Part shown: positions 25,001 through 35,791 of the stretch, in pieces
Layout of the letters: every line of letters starts with the position of its first letter
How positions within the stretch are numbered: the stretch's first letter is position 1
DNA from: Linnemannia hyalina
Lineage: Eukaryota > Mortierellomycota > Mortierellomycetes > Mortierellales > Mortierellaceae
NCBI GenBank assembly: GCA_019671135.1
Contig: JAHRHY010000028.1
Span: forward strand, 186,001-250,000
DNA length: 64,000 nt
Direction: 5' to 3'
The notes under the pieces: generated by a model
Seen by the model: only the letters and a program-made list of their open reading frames with translations
The model's database searches: none
Told to the model about the DNA's origin: nothing
Translations under genes and position numbers: made by a program

Positions 25001-26148
25001 TATGGTGACGAGGTGGAGGAATGATGATAAGAAGGCAGATAAGAAGCATAGGCACCGTTATTGCTACTGTTGCTGTTGGTAAGAGGGAGGTAACGAGAAG
25101 AATAATGATGATTCAAGACTTTTTTTTTGGGATGGTCCTGCTGCTGGTCGTACCGATAACGAAGGTTGTTAAAGTGTCGGCGAGGACGAGATGGAGGACC
25201 ATTGTTGGTTGTTGCTGCAGTTGAAGAGGAAGAGGGTGGGAAACAACGGCGACGACGACTACGACTGCGACTCCGACTCATTCGATCTGCTGAAGAATGG
25301 CCCCCTGAACTCGAATCCGGTCGATGGTCGACACTAACACCACCAGCAGGAGTTACACTGCCAGAAGTAACTGCAGTGGGATTAGTGTGAGTGACGCAGT
25401 ACTGACCGAAAGGATCCAGGTGCGAGAATGGTCCCCCTGCAAGGCAGTTGCTATCGTCCTCTATGAATTCGACACTCGCTGCCCTCTGCTGCTGTTGCTG
25501 TTGCTGTTGCAATTGAGGATGCAGATAGTCACCGTCGTTGGCGTTGTTGTCGCCGCCGATTTCGAGTCGTTGGAGTTGATGGCACAGTTTTCTGGCCATG
25601 ATGTCCTCCGCCGCTTGGAAGGTTGGGTTGCTAGGGGGTGTTGAAGGGGCGACACAGGAGAGTTCTTGGAGGTGAGGGACGGAAGGGTGGTCAAAGTGAT
25701 GGATGGATGATGGGGTGGTGATGTGGAGGCGTTGGATGTAGTGTCCGTTGCTGGGGATGCCCCTGGCGATATGATGATGATGATGATGATGATGATGTTG
25801 TTGTTGTTGTTGTTGTTGGAGAGGGTAGTGACAAGGTGGGAAGGGTGACGACGAAGGATGAGAAGAAAAAAAATGAGAAGATTGTGGAGGAGGAGGGAAA
25901 GAATGGAGAGAAGAAGAAGAAGAAGAAGAAGAAGAAGAAGAAGGAGAAGAAGAAGGAGAAGAAGAAGAAGAAGAAGGAGAAGAAGAAGAAGAAGGAGAAG
26001 AAGAAGAAGGAGGAGGAGAAGAAGAAGGAGAAGAAGAAGAAGAAGAAGAAGAAGAAGAAGAAGAAGAAGAAGAAGGAAAAGAAAAAGAGGATGATGAAAA
26101 TTGCGAGTTGTAAGCAAGTCCTTGAGATGCAACTGGGGACCCAGGCAT
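22051..26148 (-). CDS. Ser-rich F-box/LRR-like protein, 5' end unresolved
   Basis: A 1365-codon frame. Its first ~100 residues are a Ser/Pro run encoded by an AGA/GAA trinucleotide tract, followed by Gln and His runs. Leucine-rich segments interspersed with Ser-rich loops follow (IQRLHITTPSSIHHFDHPS, FPAVRSLILRGPCVLLGVLE, CPHITRLVLTEPSIMADLAT, RLQVLRLELEELSG), the pattern of degenerate LRRs in zygomycete F-box proteins. Upstream, the same frame continues after a single TAA (26161-26163) into Pro/His-rich sequence preceded by KSWSEQVLPLLWNC, which looks like the end of an F-box helix. A possible F-box start, PLFIPELVRRIIYFLHCDD, lies further upstream at about 27390-27330. If these pieces belong together, the TAA and a 16-bp tandem duplication at 26311 would break this copy. 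Alternatively translation starts at 26148. Substrate receptor of an SCF ubiquitin ligase is inference from family. Confidence 0.6.
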   Translation of the reverse strand: MPGSPVASQGLAYNSQFSSSSFSFPSSSSSSSSSSSSSSSPSSSPPPSSSSPSSSSSPSSSSSSPSSSPSSSSSSSSSSSLHSFPPPPQSSHFFSSHPSSSPFPPCHYPLQQQQQQQHHHHHHHHHIARGIPSNGHYIQRLHITTPSSIHHFDHPSVPHLQELSCVAPSTPPSNPTFQAAEDIMARKLCHQLQRLEIGGDNNANDGDYLHPQLQQQQQQQQRAASVEFIEDDSNCLAGGPFSHLDPFGQYCVTHTNPTAVTSGSVTPAGGVSVDHRPDSSSGGHSSADRMSRSRSRSRRRRCFPPSSSSTAATTNNGPPSRPRRHFNNLRYRYDQQQDHPKKKVLNHHYSSRYLPLTNSNSSNNGAYASYLPSYHHSSTSSPYLLANERNNIAQQQQQQQQQTLPLSTSSSIYNNHGHSPSSISSSTVLPPPPLPPPPTGFFPPPPPPPPPPPLRRDLILSQQPVHLTQLSLYQYTFVLEEWVKMMRLMPSLQLLDLEIVSAHPSPSFSPLASGTAVDSARSSSSLLSSQSFRNVHPSSSSLLSSSPSPPSLSSGSSPTFGNRVYRRRQTTLGAPSFTSSCGESEGGLDTSTTSSNDNGDDEEDEGLDMSGLVIDDGQVEENRLGHPQQQHQQQVKQHQHSGGVQGGRVGIPGVVAATALFLASESDDGDLSLSPPPPIIPSRPSTHHQRKPQIDINRHIIPNVGAPSSQRQRRQQHGYQQHQFNPRTSTSASTSTRSRRQHLRHPVSENSSEYDHHQEEIMTPLDPSLVFQFPAVRSLILRGPCVLLGVLEFLPNLDMLSFLPSPSFGYGRPTPYTPLPIKSRISSRSFSSASNSSSVSRSSLFLELSQILQDKCPHITRLVLTEPSIMADLATVGQLPTLLHTMPARLVHVEWSLRGRSGEIEREVIQALVESHRDSLQSFVVLPLDNTYSELDANLFPQVRHENMQQQQQRQQEQGCSDQGPTGGQGPTPTPSTQQQHQQPHTPTAQTPYTRPTNPPSSVTTDSPPLLSVLESCPSLLIADCHLPIPLRSVIASFPNWSCHSRLQVLRLELEELSGAGAMDADEEIVMEMFVKSMFIGSQASVPVDVDVEDEVEMSEVSSGVGELPSLPHSHSPTSSGSTMPGTMVSSSSSEGSTTALPVHDTLWEPSLLDETSLASAPLSPSSSLSSWTTGSASFGHQSPSTTSTESTSLSGSVQDVGQSQRREEKQQRVLGQAFAMTDPPLSLASASAVSTASTVSSSASAKAGDSYFSPPTLTTSTLSSSCSYTTTTTSSSASTPSVSTPTPSSNQSQDQRSENERKSREAASFLLSCSNYQVDVVGKLTALQFLVEHQLATMPRLECFWLGGKMFQVPKRRSASLPLS
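25908..26085. repeat. GAA-type trinucleotide tract
   Basis: About 175 bases of GAA/GGA/AGG units. Read on the minus strand it encodes the Ser/Pro run of the F-box/LRR-like protein. The same tract gives long spurious poly-Leu (minus) and poly-Lys or poly-Arg (plus) frames. Confidence 0.95.
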
Positions 26149-26310
26149 CTCGAAATGCGATTAGGTCTGGGACGTGTTATTGGATTGGGGATAAAGGTAG
26201 AATTGAGGATGAGAAAAATGGGGATAATGTTGAGGATGTTGAGGATAAGGGTACGAAGAAGGGAGGGAGGGAGGGGAGGAGGGAGAAAGATGGCAGTTCC
26301 AGAGTAGCGG

Positions 26311-26351
26311 CAGGACTTGTTCGGACCAGGACTTGTTCGGACCAGGACTTG
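26311..26351. repeat. 16-bp tandem repeat, about 2.5 copies
   Basis: CAGGACTTGTTCGGAC occurs at 26311-26326 and 26327-26342, followed by a partial third copy, CAGGACTTG. On the minus strand one unit encodes part of KSWSEQVL. Sixteen bases is not a multiple of three, so one extra copy shifts the frame inside the presumed F-box. Confidence 0.9.
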
Positions 26352-27225
26352 CGCAGATTACTGTTGTTGTCCCTGGAGACCGACAGTTATGTCGTTGGTG
26401 GTGGTGGTGGTGAGGGGATGTATGCTGGGAGGTCTTGTTCTTGTCCTTGCTCTTCCTTTTGGCAGCGGAGGATAATGATGAGGGCGGTGCTAAGGACGGA
26501 GATAATGCTGCGCTCGAATGATTTCTGAAGTAGGATGATGTCGATGTCGTCGATGGATGCGAGTAGAAGGGAGGAGCCGACGAGGATGAAAAAGAGGAAG
26601 ACGAAAGAGAGGGTGAGGCGGAGGGAGAGGGTTGGAAGAGGGAGTGGGAGAGGGGGTTTGCCCGTAATTCGGAAGCATTTTTGATAAAAAAAAATATCAG
26701 TTATAAATAATAGAAAAAGCGCATAACAAGTGTGTAGTTGGTAGGTCTCTGATATTTAGAATTCAGGTTTGCAGGGTACCCCTGGCCAATGATTTCTCAT
26801 CATGAACAGGTTTTGGCTGCTCACTGTTATTTATTCAAGGAGAGAGGGGGGGAATGGGTTGAATACAAAATAAAAGAAAATCGAAACTGATGAATGGGTT
26901 CACGCGTAAAATAGCAATTACAATGGGGGGAATGAAAGCAGGATGAAGCAACCATTGAATGACAACTTCAACCCCAATAGATAACAAAAAGAAAAGGGAA
27001 ACAAGAACAAGAAACCAACATTATCATCTCTTTTCCTCCCCTTGACAATAGCCACCTAACAAAACAACATATCTTTTCTTGTGAGCGACAAAAGAAGAAA
27101 TCATACCTATACGGATGTGCTTGTTCTTGCTTTCGATATTCTTGTCAATCCGCTTTGTTGTTGTTGCAGTTGTTGTTTGTATCGAATGTGCTCTCGACTG
27201 TTGTAGGAAAGTTGATCTCTATCAA

Positions 27226-27480
27226 CTACTGCCGGATGTCGAGATGTGCGATGATGACTTGTTGTTGGTTTTGATGACGCTGATGTGCAGGAAGGGATAG
27301 TCGAGATTGAAGAGATGCACCGTGATGATGATCGTCGCAGTGGAGAAAGTAAATGATGCGGCGGACAAGTTCTGGAATGAACAAAGGAGAAGGTTGAGGT
27401 TGAGGCGAGGTTGCAGCAGATGCAGAAGGAGTCGGAGAAGGAGATGTTGATGAGTGAGTACGAGACAAAGAAAAAGGCAA
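27226..27480 (-). CDS. Possible F-box exon of the F-box/LRR-like gene
   Basis: This 84-codon minus-strand frame contains PLFIPELVRRIIYFLHCDD, which fits the first helices of an F-box (P-E-L-V-x-x-I-I-x-x-L). The preceding residues are Ser/Thr/Pro-rich. It lies about 1.1 kb upstream of the long LRR frame in the same orientation and could be its first coding exon. I could not settle splice sites linking it to 26148. A CTCCAG|GG acceptor just before NSNLRKSWSEQV (about 26375) is one candidate. No counterpart remains in copy B, where the region is deleted. Confidence 0.35.
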   Translation of the reverse strand: MPFSLSRTHSSTSPSPTPSASAATSPQPQPSPLFIPELVRRIIYFLHCDDHHHGASLQSRLSLPAHQRHQNQQQVIIAHLDIRQ

Positions 27481-30389
27481 GATTTGGTATATCAGTCACT
27501 TGTCGTTTTGTTTTTTGTCGATCTTGTAGAAGAGAGGAGGAAAGTACCGTTCTCTGTTTGGAGGATGAAAAGGAGGTTGGATGGTGGGGAGTAGAAGAGC
27601 GAAGGGAGTGTGAACGAATCAAAAGGGTGAAGAGGAATGAGAGCAGAAGAATGTCCAAAACAAGGATATTGCGGTAGTTTTGCGTGTATGAGGACATGCG
27701 TAGAAAAGTGGTTGCAAAGGTTGTATGTATACCAGTAAGGGGTAAGGCTGTAAGAATCCGTGTCAAAACAAGACAAAATAAACAACAATGGCAAAAGAAA
27801 AAGGGGAAGGAGCTCAAAAGAATTCAAATCAGAATAACATATGTCTATGTGCCATACGATTTGCAGTTGCCAGAGTATGCTTTAACGGGTTGAGAAAAGA
27901 GAGCTGTCGGTTGTTGGTCTCTTTTATAGTCGTCAGTTTCAGAACAGGCTAGGCGTCGGGAATGATGACCGCAAAGCTGTTTGGGGGAGTGTGCACAGCC
28001 CGCCTCAGAGGATAGCCAATTGGTCCCTTGCAGGGTCCTCTTCTACAATGCGAAAGAGAGAGAGAGACAGATAGCTTAAAAATAAAAAAGGAAGGAGGGT
28101 TGTCGCGGTTCTTTGCTGTCGTTGCTGATGACCGAGAATGAACGTTGAAGTGAAGAGAGGGAAAGTAGAGACAAAAGGGAGTAAAACAAAATTGAGGGGT
28201 AACCAGGAATGGCTAGGATGGTTTTGAAAAATGGGGGCGATCAATGGGTAGAGGAATAAGAACAAAAATGTCCGGCGCTTGGTGAAGTAGAATTGGTCCT
28301 ATGTGATAAAAGACATTTCCTTGTCTGTGTTTGGATGCTTTGTCCGTCGGATTGGGTGGATATGGTTGGTGGATGAATAAAACGAAAAGAAGGGCGTGAC
28401 ACGATGATGGCTAGCCTGTCTCACGTAGAATATAATCTGGTTGCAGCATATAACGTCCGTGGGTGTGTGCGTGCCGTGAATGTGTGTGCAAGAAAGATGA
28501 AGAAAGATGTGAGTGTTGGAGAAATTCAAAAAACTACAACAAAATGCAAATGAGAAGAATTATGCGCACCGATCCAAGGGCTATTTAAACGTTTCTTCGT
28601 CCGCTCACCCCGATCGATTTCTGCAGATCATCCTTCAAATTACCTGGCTCTCAGATGAGTTACCTTGGAAGATTGATTTACATGTACACACATGGCCGCT
28701 AGGTTCTCTCTTCCTCTACGTTCATTCTCATTTCCGTCACAGACAACCCATGATTACTCTCATCCATCCATCTTGAACGTCCTTCCTTTTTTCAAACAGA
28801 ACCAACCTCTTGGTTCCGGTCTAACTGCTTTTCCTTTACGCGTCATCCTGCTCCCGTCTAACTGGAGTAGTGCCACACAACGGCCTTCTTTCCCCTTTTC
28901 TTTTACAACAACAAGAGAGAAAAAAGAACGTACGCAGTACAATGAAATGGTTTGCGCAGCGTATCTCCCCAATGGGTCATGGTCATATTCCGGTCATATT
29001 CCAAGACTTTTTTTCGCCAAGCCTTGCCTTGGTGACCCTTTCTTCTTTCTCTCTCCCGTCCCTCCTGCACCGTCCCTTCTTCTTTAGTACTTTGTAGTCT
29101 GATCTTCGCTCTCAACAAGAAGGAACCACCGTAAGCAAATCACGTATCCTTCTCAGATCGGAGGCGGAGGGGCGATGCAATGCAAATGCATTTACTCAAT
29201 TCAACGTACCCACCTTCCCACATCTTTGACCCCAATCATGCCTCATGAATGGGTTGCTCCTTTCAGATCTGGACCTAGGAGAATAAAACTATATCTATCG
29301 GACTTTCCGCATTGAATTATCTGGACGATAATTAGCCCATTTTTTTTCTTGTAGCGTCGTACAACACGCAAACAGGGGTTAAAGCAAGGGTGACCAGCCG
29401 TGGTTTATGGTTCCTCCCTTATTCCCTCAGGTTTCCAGATTGAGTAAGAGTGAGGGATTGTCCGCAGTGGAATGGGAGAGAGCAGAAGCACAAACAATAA
29501 AAACGAAAGGACGAATCAGAAGGCGTTTCTCCCATCCAAAAAAAAAAAAAAAAAAAAAAAAAAGTCGTTTATGGATTTCCTGTTTTTCGTCTTTCTTCAC
29601 CTCTTTCACCTTTTTTTTCTCAATTATGTTAAGCCACAATTGCCACAAACATAAAAAAAAAGAGGCGCCAACTTGCTCCTCCGACATACTACTCCACTCA
29701 CTCAGTCCCAAACAACTTCACATTTGTCCGTCCTCCTTCTTTATTCCCACTGGTGTTGTTTCTCTGACCCACTCTCCTTGCATAACCAATTATGTATCAC
29801 ACCACAAAGTTCAAAAAGGCACATGCAAGTCTCCCCCCCGGATTGTCCGCTGATCCATTTCCTTGGTTCTGTACACCAAATTTTTTGTTTTTGCCATATG
29901 ATACTGCACCTCTGTACGTAATAGAGACGATTTATGTGGTGCGCTGGAATTGTTGGTGGCTTGAGACCCCTTAAGCCGAGCCGAGTAGTATAGAAGAAGC
30001 CTGCTCGAGGTCAAGAGAACATTCTTTGTTCTTAGCAGTATTGATGGGAGCGTTTGACATAACGTAGTCCTAACATTAGCACCTTTCTTTCTTGATATCG
30101 AGCAGCAACGTTGAAAGTGTCAGAGTTTACAGTCGTTTCCCCTTTATACATCTTTTGAGTCACATACACACATACATACATATCTACACACACCTACCAC
30201 ACCTACGCACACCTATATACACATACCCACACAAATACGTCTTTTTTTCCTTTCCATGAGCGATCAAGACACTGGAGACACCGGGTCGTCCGCACCTTTG
30301 CGAGAAGGGACAGTCCTCCCTTCGCCTCCTCTCGATGGTATCTGCCATGACACTTCGACCCAGGCGTCTCACCCCTCAGACAACCACAT
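27481..30389. other. Non-coding flank of copy A
   Basis: Contains the upstream flank of the F-box/LRR-like gene, two of the duplicated blocks (28410-28700 and 29395-29870), a 23-base A run near 29541 and CA-rich DNA at 30165-30235. No convincing gene is seen on either strand. Confidence 0.5.
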
Positions 30390-31376
30390 TTATTCAGTCA
30401 CATGACCGGCCGTTGCGACTGTCCACTGACACAAAAAAACAAAGAAAATGAAATCTGGACCGGTTGAGGAGTGGAGTATCTGATCTCGCGTCCTCGTCAT
30501 CCTCGCCCTCGTTATCTCTGTTACCTCCCTCTTTAGACCTTTTGAGCCTAGAAGCAGAACGCGCGACTTGCTCGAGCAGTTTTCGAATCTCCAAACTGTC
30601 CTGCGATCCGTCGTCCTACAACGTTTGTCTCACAATTATTAAGCCATCAGGACTTATCGGTTTGTATCCTCCTGCATTGTCGTCCAGGCAATTGAAGTAA
30701 TCGTCTAAGTCGCTCGGATCGATAGGAGAGCTACATGGCTCGCCATTGTTGTTGCAATATTGATGGCGAGTGAGTTGCGCTGGTAAATGGAAATTCGGGC
30801 AGTTCGATCAGCCTTGCCTCCAGCTATATTCCCAATCGTGGTGTACGGCTTGGAATTTAGCTCCCTCAAGTACAGGCCCGTCTCATCGCAGTTGTAGATG
30901 TTCTGGGGATCATACATGGTACAGAGCTGGCGGATCTCGGCAAGTTCTAGTTCAATCGCCTCCAGGTTAACGGAACCGGCCTCACCCCGGAGCTGGCAAT
31001 AGGCGATCTGAGGGCGTTTCTTGAATGCGTCAAACCACGAAGTAGAAAAGGACATCGGAGTTCCAATGTTACCGCCATCATTGTCCTCGAAGCAGGCTTG
31101 AAGAACGGTAAATGTAACCTCAGCAGCAGTACGGAACATCTTGTCTGATAGTAGTTGCCACTGTTCCATTTTTCCATAGCCTAGGGTATTGGTAGATAGA
31201 AGCAACACGACATAAAGCCACTGAAAGATATCCTAGAGAGAAATGGTTTGGAGTGTGACTAACATGGTTTAATTACTTATCGCGAGGCACCTGTCTTGTG
31301 ACGGGCGTAGCATTGCCATTCGTAATCAGATCAACCCACTTTAGATTGCAAACACGTTCAGGATGCCTCTCTAAGG
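30390..31376 (-). mobile_element. Pogo/Tigger-type transposase relic, internally deleted
   Basis: On the minus strand, 31208-30755 encodes a piece typical of CENPB-N/DDE transposases of the pogo superfamily: FSTSWFDAFKKRPQIAYCQL, GEAGSV, then YDPQNIYNCDETGLYLR, where the Asp of NCDETGLY is the first catalytic acidic residue. GGKADRTARISI follows and the catalytic core then stops. A short upstream exon-like piece (LERHPERVCNLKWVDLITNG, about 31376-31280) ends in a possible intron. Downstream, PIDPSDLDDYFNCLDD (about 30720-30670) and LEIRKLLEQVARSASRLKRS (about 30590) look like the acidic/basic transposase C-terminus, separated by a stop. The remaining DDE residues are missing. I found no terminal inverted repeats. 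It cannot be active. Confidence 0.75.
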
Positions 31377-32256
31377 ATATCTATTAGCAAGTCAAAGTCC
31401 ATTGCGTCTCTACAAAGGTCCACAGGGTGAGGAAGATATTACAAAAATATGGTATAATTTCACTCGCTTCCTACATATCTCAAAACACTTTCAACAACCG
31501 TGGTCCTATCGCTGTAAAACTAGTATCGCCGTATTCACAAAGCAAGGCTTTATTAATGAGTGAAGGGAATAAAACAGCTTTAAAAATGGTGGGGCATGAA
31601 GAAGACAAGAAAGTATTTGTGACTTGAAAGGGCCTTCGAAAATGATTATACATTTCCCTTCACACCTTCTTTTGGAGCAAAAACACGCACACTGCACTTG
31701 AACTCTAGGGTTGGATTGTTGAAGACAAGGCGGACGATTATGCGGATTCATCACTTGAGCAATCGGTCGGCGGATAGGAAGTGTCCTCTCCGGAATTGGG
31801 CACAGGAGCATGTATGAGATCGCTCTAATCGATCTCCAGTTGGGCTTCTTGTTCAGGGATGAAAGGGGAGGTACCAATCTGTTCTGGGCTTGGTTCGAGA
31901 CAACTCCAACAGTGCATCATCATAAGCGTGCGGCCGGTGGACGAGGCGCCACAAAAACAGACAAAGTCCATTGAAGTGCTGCTTGAACGGTAAAAGACTT
32001 CCCTAAGAGGGGAATGGTTCGTTGCGCGTGAACCCGAGATTCTAAACATCACAGGCCAGCTGCTATGGTATTCGAAAATGTGGCGTTCATGTCGTTGAGC
32101 AAGGTGGACAGTGTGAGGTCCGGGAGGCCAGTTAATATCACAACGGTGGAAGCTGCAGGAAGGTAACATAAGTATTATTTTTTTGTCAGTTGAAGATATG
32201 CCTGTGAAAAAAGGTTTTGAAAGGTCTGCTTTTGTACGAAAATATGGCCCTTCTGA
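31377..32256. other. Unassigned stretch between transposase relic and small ORF
   Basis: Frames on the minus strand (31506-32388) overlap each other and do not look like one protein. No RNA gene or repeat is recognised. Confidence 0.4.
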
Positions 32257-32730
32257 ATGCCTAGGCATTCTTTTCAAGTTATATCGACCGATGGACGCAC
32301 CCTCTTTCATCCGCGGTTGATCCTGCGACGGTGGTACGCTGAGACCGCCCAGGACTCTCCAGAGGTCAAGGCATTCCTCACCAGCCAAGCGATGGTCTCA
32401 GCCAACACTTCTCGAGCACTCAAGTCGATACCAACCTTCCTACCATTAACGAACTCTCTCCAGTCGGATCTCCAGGAATTGTTCCCGCCGCCACCTGTTT
32501 ACACCACACAGAGTGCCAAGCAGGACAAGAGACGGGCTAGATTGTTGTCGAGTTGGTCAAAGGGAATGACCGATCAGGTTATAACAATGACACCAAAGCA
32601 GACAGACGAGGCAATAAGGATGGTCGAAAGAGATATGAAGAAGCTGAGGATGAAGCTAAAGCGTCTCGAGGGAGAGGTGTTGGAGGCAGGAGAGAGGAAG
32701 GACGGGAGGAGGAAGAAGAGAAAAGAATAG
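32257..32730 (+). CDS. Small basic protein of unknown function
   Basis: 157 codons starting MPRHSFQVISTDGRTLFHPR. The middle (FLTSQAMVSANTSRALKSIP and LFPPPPVY) looks like ordinary protein. The C-terminus (about residues 110-157) is a charged helix, probably a short coiled coil, ending in a KDGRRKKRKE tail. I do not recognise the family. The frame could be a last exon of a longer gene, because the upstream bases contain AG acceptor-like sites, or a relic, because it lies between two decayed regions. A minus-strand frame over the same bases is less protein-like. Confidence 0.4.
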   Translation: MPRHSFQVISTDGRTLFHPRLILRRWYAETAQDSPEVKAFLTSQAMVSANTSRALKSIPTFLPLTNSLQSDLQELFPPPPVYTTQSAKQDKRRARLLSSWSKGMTDQVITMTPKQTDEAIRMVERDMKKLRMKLKRLEGEVLEAGERKDGRRKKRKE

Positions 32731-33146
32731 AGAAAGACGAAATTCCTGCCCCATTCGAAAAGAAAGTGCTAATGATACCACAATTGGCTGGAGTCCAAAC
32801 GAAGGTATGAATGATACTTTGCCATTGCTGTTGTCTTTATGATTAGCAAGTGTTCTCAGTGTCCTTGCAGGGCAGCAATAAAACGGAATGATGCCGATTT
32901 TGTCAATTGGACGCTTCGTAATTTGTTTGTGCGTGTGTGTGTTTCCTTGTCTGGGTATCTCTGTTTGCTTGTGTGTTGGGATGTGTTTGGGGTTGCTTAG
33001 AGGTGTGAGCAAAAGGAGAGAGAGGGAGAGAGATGGGGAGACGATGGAGGTGGTTGGGGTCCACAAAATAACAAACAAAAAAAAAAGGCAAGGAAGGGGC
33101 CGAGAGAGGTATGCAAAGTGAAAGAAAAAAAGAAAAAAAAAAGAGT

Positions 33147-33180
<34 letters not shown>

Positions 33181-33959
33181 TGGAATGCAATTAGCAGGGA
33201 GAGGGAAGAGAGTAAGGAGGAGACAAGCTACGAGACAACTCTAACAGTTCTTCGCGCCGTACGGATAGACAAACAATAACAAAAAAAACACACAGATATG
33301 CTCACAGAGCCTGTTTCTCCACTTCGCTGCAAGTACACAGTAGCATACTTCCATGATACCCTCCTTCAATTTTTGTCGATACCCCTCCCTCTCTTTCCTT
33401 TGCGTTTTTTCTCTATGCCACTCACAACGACACAAAAAATCACACTGACAATGCACACACACAAGGAGCACACCACACTACAGCACAAAGCAACTTTCAC
33501 AGCGGAACGAACACACCTCTGCTTACCTCTTTGTTGAACAGTCTGGTTCCCACGGTATGGAATACCCATTTTTCATCTTCCCTCCCTCCTTCCTACCTCT
33601 TTTTCTCGTAAACAGAAGAACACATGGAAAAGAGATAGAGACAACGGACTACAGTAGTGAAATAATATTACACTCACCCCTCCTTTTCGTTCCTTGTCAC
33701 ATATTCCTCACTTCTCCCAACCCGTTTTTTTAGTTTATTTTTTCCCCTTCACCTTCCCTCATAGTTCCTCTTATTCCTCATTTCTCTCTCTCTCTCTCTC
33801 TCTCTGCTCCCTACATCTCGCGAGCCAGAACTCAGACGCGTCGAAAAATAATAAGGGCGAAGCAAGGTGAACTGAGCCTGGCATGAACCATCACCCACCC
33901 AATTCCCACACATAGTTCCCACCAAACCTTCCTCCTCTTCCTTCCTCAAAAAAAAAAAT

Positions 33960-34001
<42 letters not shown>

Positions 34002-34079
34002 CAATCCTTCGTTTTTACTCATAATTCATTTTTTGTAATTTAATCAATAAAACAAAAAAACCCATCCACCAACCCACAC

Positions 34080-35564
34080 CTACACCGACGACAAAGGTGA
34101 AGATGCGGACCGCCGTTTAGGAACCTGGAACATCTTGCCCCCCAACCAAAAGCACTCCAACCGCGGCATCGTCGCAAGCTGATGCTCCACCAAGAACTGT
34201 AACGCCGTCAGTTTCCCCACCACATCGACTTGATAATTCGAGTATGACAACAGGAATGAGGCTGCTTCTCGGCTCTTTCTTTCGTTCTCGCTCCTCTGGT
34301 CCTGGCTCTGGTTCGAGGAGGGTGTGGGTGTGGAGACGGATGGTGTTGATGCGGAGGAGGAGGAGGTGGTGATGTATGAGGAAGAAGGGGAAGGGGTGTT
34401 GGTGGTGAGGGTTGGAGGGGAGAAATAGGAGCCTCCTGCCTTGGCACTCGCGGACGAAGAAACCGTCGAAGCCGTCGAAACGGCAGAGGCAGACGCCAAA
34501 GACAAAGGGGGATCTGTCATAGCGAACGCCTGTCCCAGAACCCTCTGCTGCTTCTCTTCCCGTCTCTGACTCTGCCCCACATCCTGCACCGATCCACTCA
34601 AAGACGTAGATTCTGTAGATTTAGTAGAAGGAGATTGATGGCCGGAGGATGCAGACCCGGTAGTCCAAGACGGCAGTGAAGACGAGGGAGACTGTGAAAC
34701 CGACTCAAAACTCGTCTCGTCTAACAGAGAAGGTTCCCTCAGAGTGTCATGCACAGGCAGTGCGGTCGTCGACCCTTCAGACGAAGAAGACGACACCATC
34801 GTCCCTGGCATGGTCGATCCAGAAGAGGTAGGCGAGTGCGAATGAGGTAGGGACGGCAACTCTCCTACTCCCGACGAGACCTCACTCATCTCCACCTCAT
34901 CCTCCACATCAACATCCACAGGCACAGAGGCCTGCGATCCAATGAACATACTCTTGACGAACATCTCCATAACGATCTCCTCATCCGTATCCATAGCGCC
35001 GGCACCGGACAACTCCTCCAACTCTAAACGCAGGACCTGGAGTCGAGAATTGTAAGACCAGTTCGGGAAGGAGGCAATAACGGATCGGAGGGGGATTGGG
35101 AGGTGACAGTCGGCGATGAGGAGGGATGGGCAAGACTCTAGGACCGAGAGGAGTGAGGGCGAGTCAGTGGTGACACTGGAAGGAGGGTTTGTTGGTCGTG
35201 TGTATGGGTTTTGTGCTGTGGGTGTGTGTGGTTGTTGGTGTTGCTGCTGTGTGGGAGGAGTAGGAGTAGGACCCTGACCGCCCGCTGGCCCTTGATCGCC
35301 ACAACCCTGCTCCTGCTGTCGTCACCGCTTTCGAGTCATTGGAGTTGATGGCATAGATTTCTGGCCATGATATCCTCCGCCGCTTGAAAGGTTGGACTGC
35401 TGGGTGATGTGGAAGGGGCGACACAGGAGAGTTCTTGGAGGCGAGGGACGGAAGGGTGGTCAAAGTGGTGGATGGATGATGGGGTGGTGAGGTGGAGGCG
35501 TTGGATGTAGTGTCCGTTGCTGGGGATGCCCGTGGCGATATGATAATGACGATGATGATGATGA
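34080..35564 (-). pseudogene. Truncated copy of the F-box/LRR-like gene
   Basis: Residues corresponding to the C-terminal ~400 positions of the gene at 22051-26148 are preserved almost identically from 35320 down to the stop at 34080 (for example DEEIVMEMFVKSMFIGSQAS and VEHQLATMPRLECFWLGGKM). The few length differences are multiples of three. At the deletion junction (about 35321) the frame changes and a TGA lies immediately upstream. The short N-terminal remnant (35330-35564, ISWPEIYAINSNDSKAVTT in a shadow frame) is thus disconnected. The LRR centre and the Ser run are gone. It could only be expressed from an internal start. Decay seems recent because the retained part is still nearly intact. 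Confidence 0.8.
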
Positions 35565-35791
35565 TAATAATGCTAGCCTGTCTCAAGGTATATAAATGAG
35601 CACTACTGATAGCAGAATTAACGTCCGTGGGTGTGTGTGTGTGCCGTGAATGTGTGTGTGCAAGAGAAGCAAGAAAGATGGACATTCAAAAAAACTACAA
35701 ATGAAAAGACGGCCGCTCACCCTGATCGATTTCTGCAGATCATCCTTCAAATTCCTGGCTCTCAGATGAGCTACCTTGGAGAACTGATGTA

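Larger units (their letters stand above)
21050..29870. repeat. Segmental duplication, copy A (longer copy)
   Basis: Four blocks of this segment recur downstream in the same order and orientation: 21050-23290 (matching 33145-35325), 25549-25790 (35326-35570), 28410-28700 (35573-36020, interrupted there by a MITE) and 29395-29870 (37795-38350). Identity is high by eye, with most differences in microsatellites. The left boundary lies in a GA-rich microsatellite in both copies. This copy holds the longer F-box/LRR-like gene. Confidence 0.85.

Noticed and set aside
25461..26132. 223-codon poly-Leu minus-strand frame, and plus-strand poly-Lys and poly-Arg frames
   Set aside because: They are products of the GAA trinucleotide tract; the Ser frame continues into LRR-like protein and is preferred.
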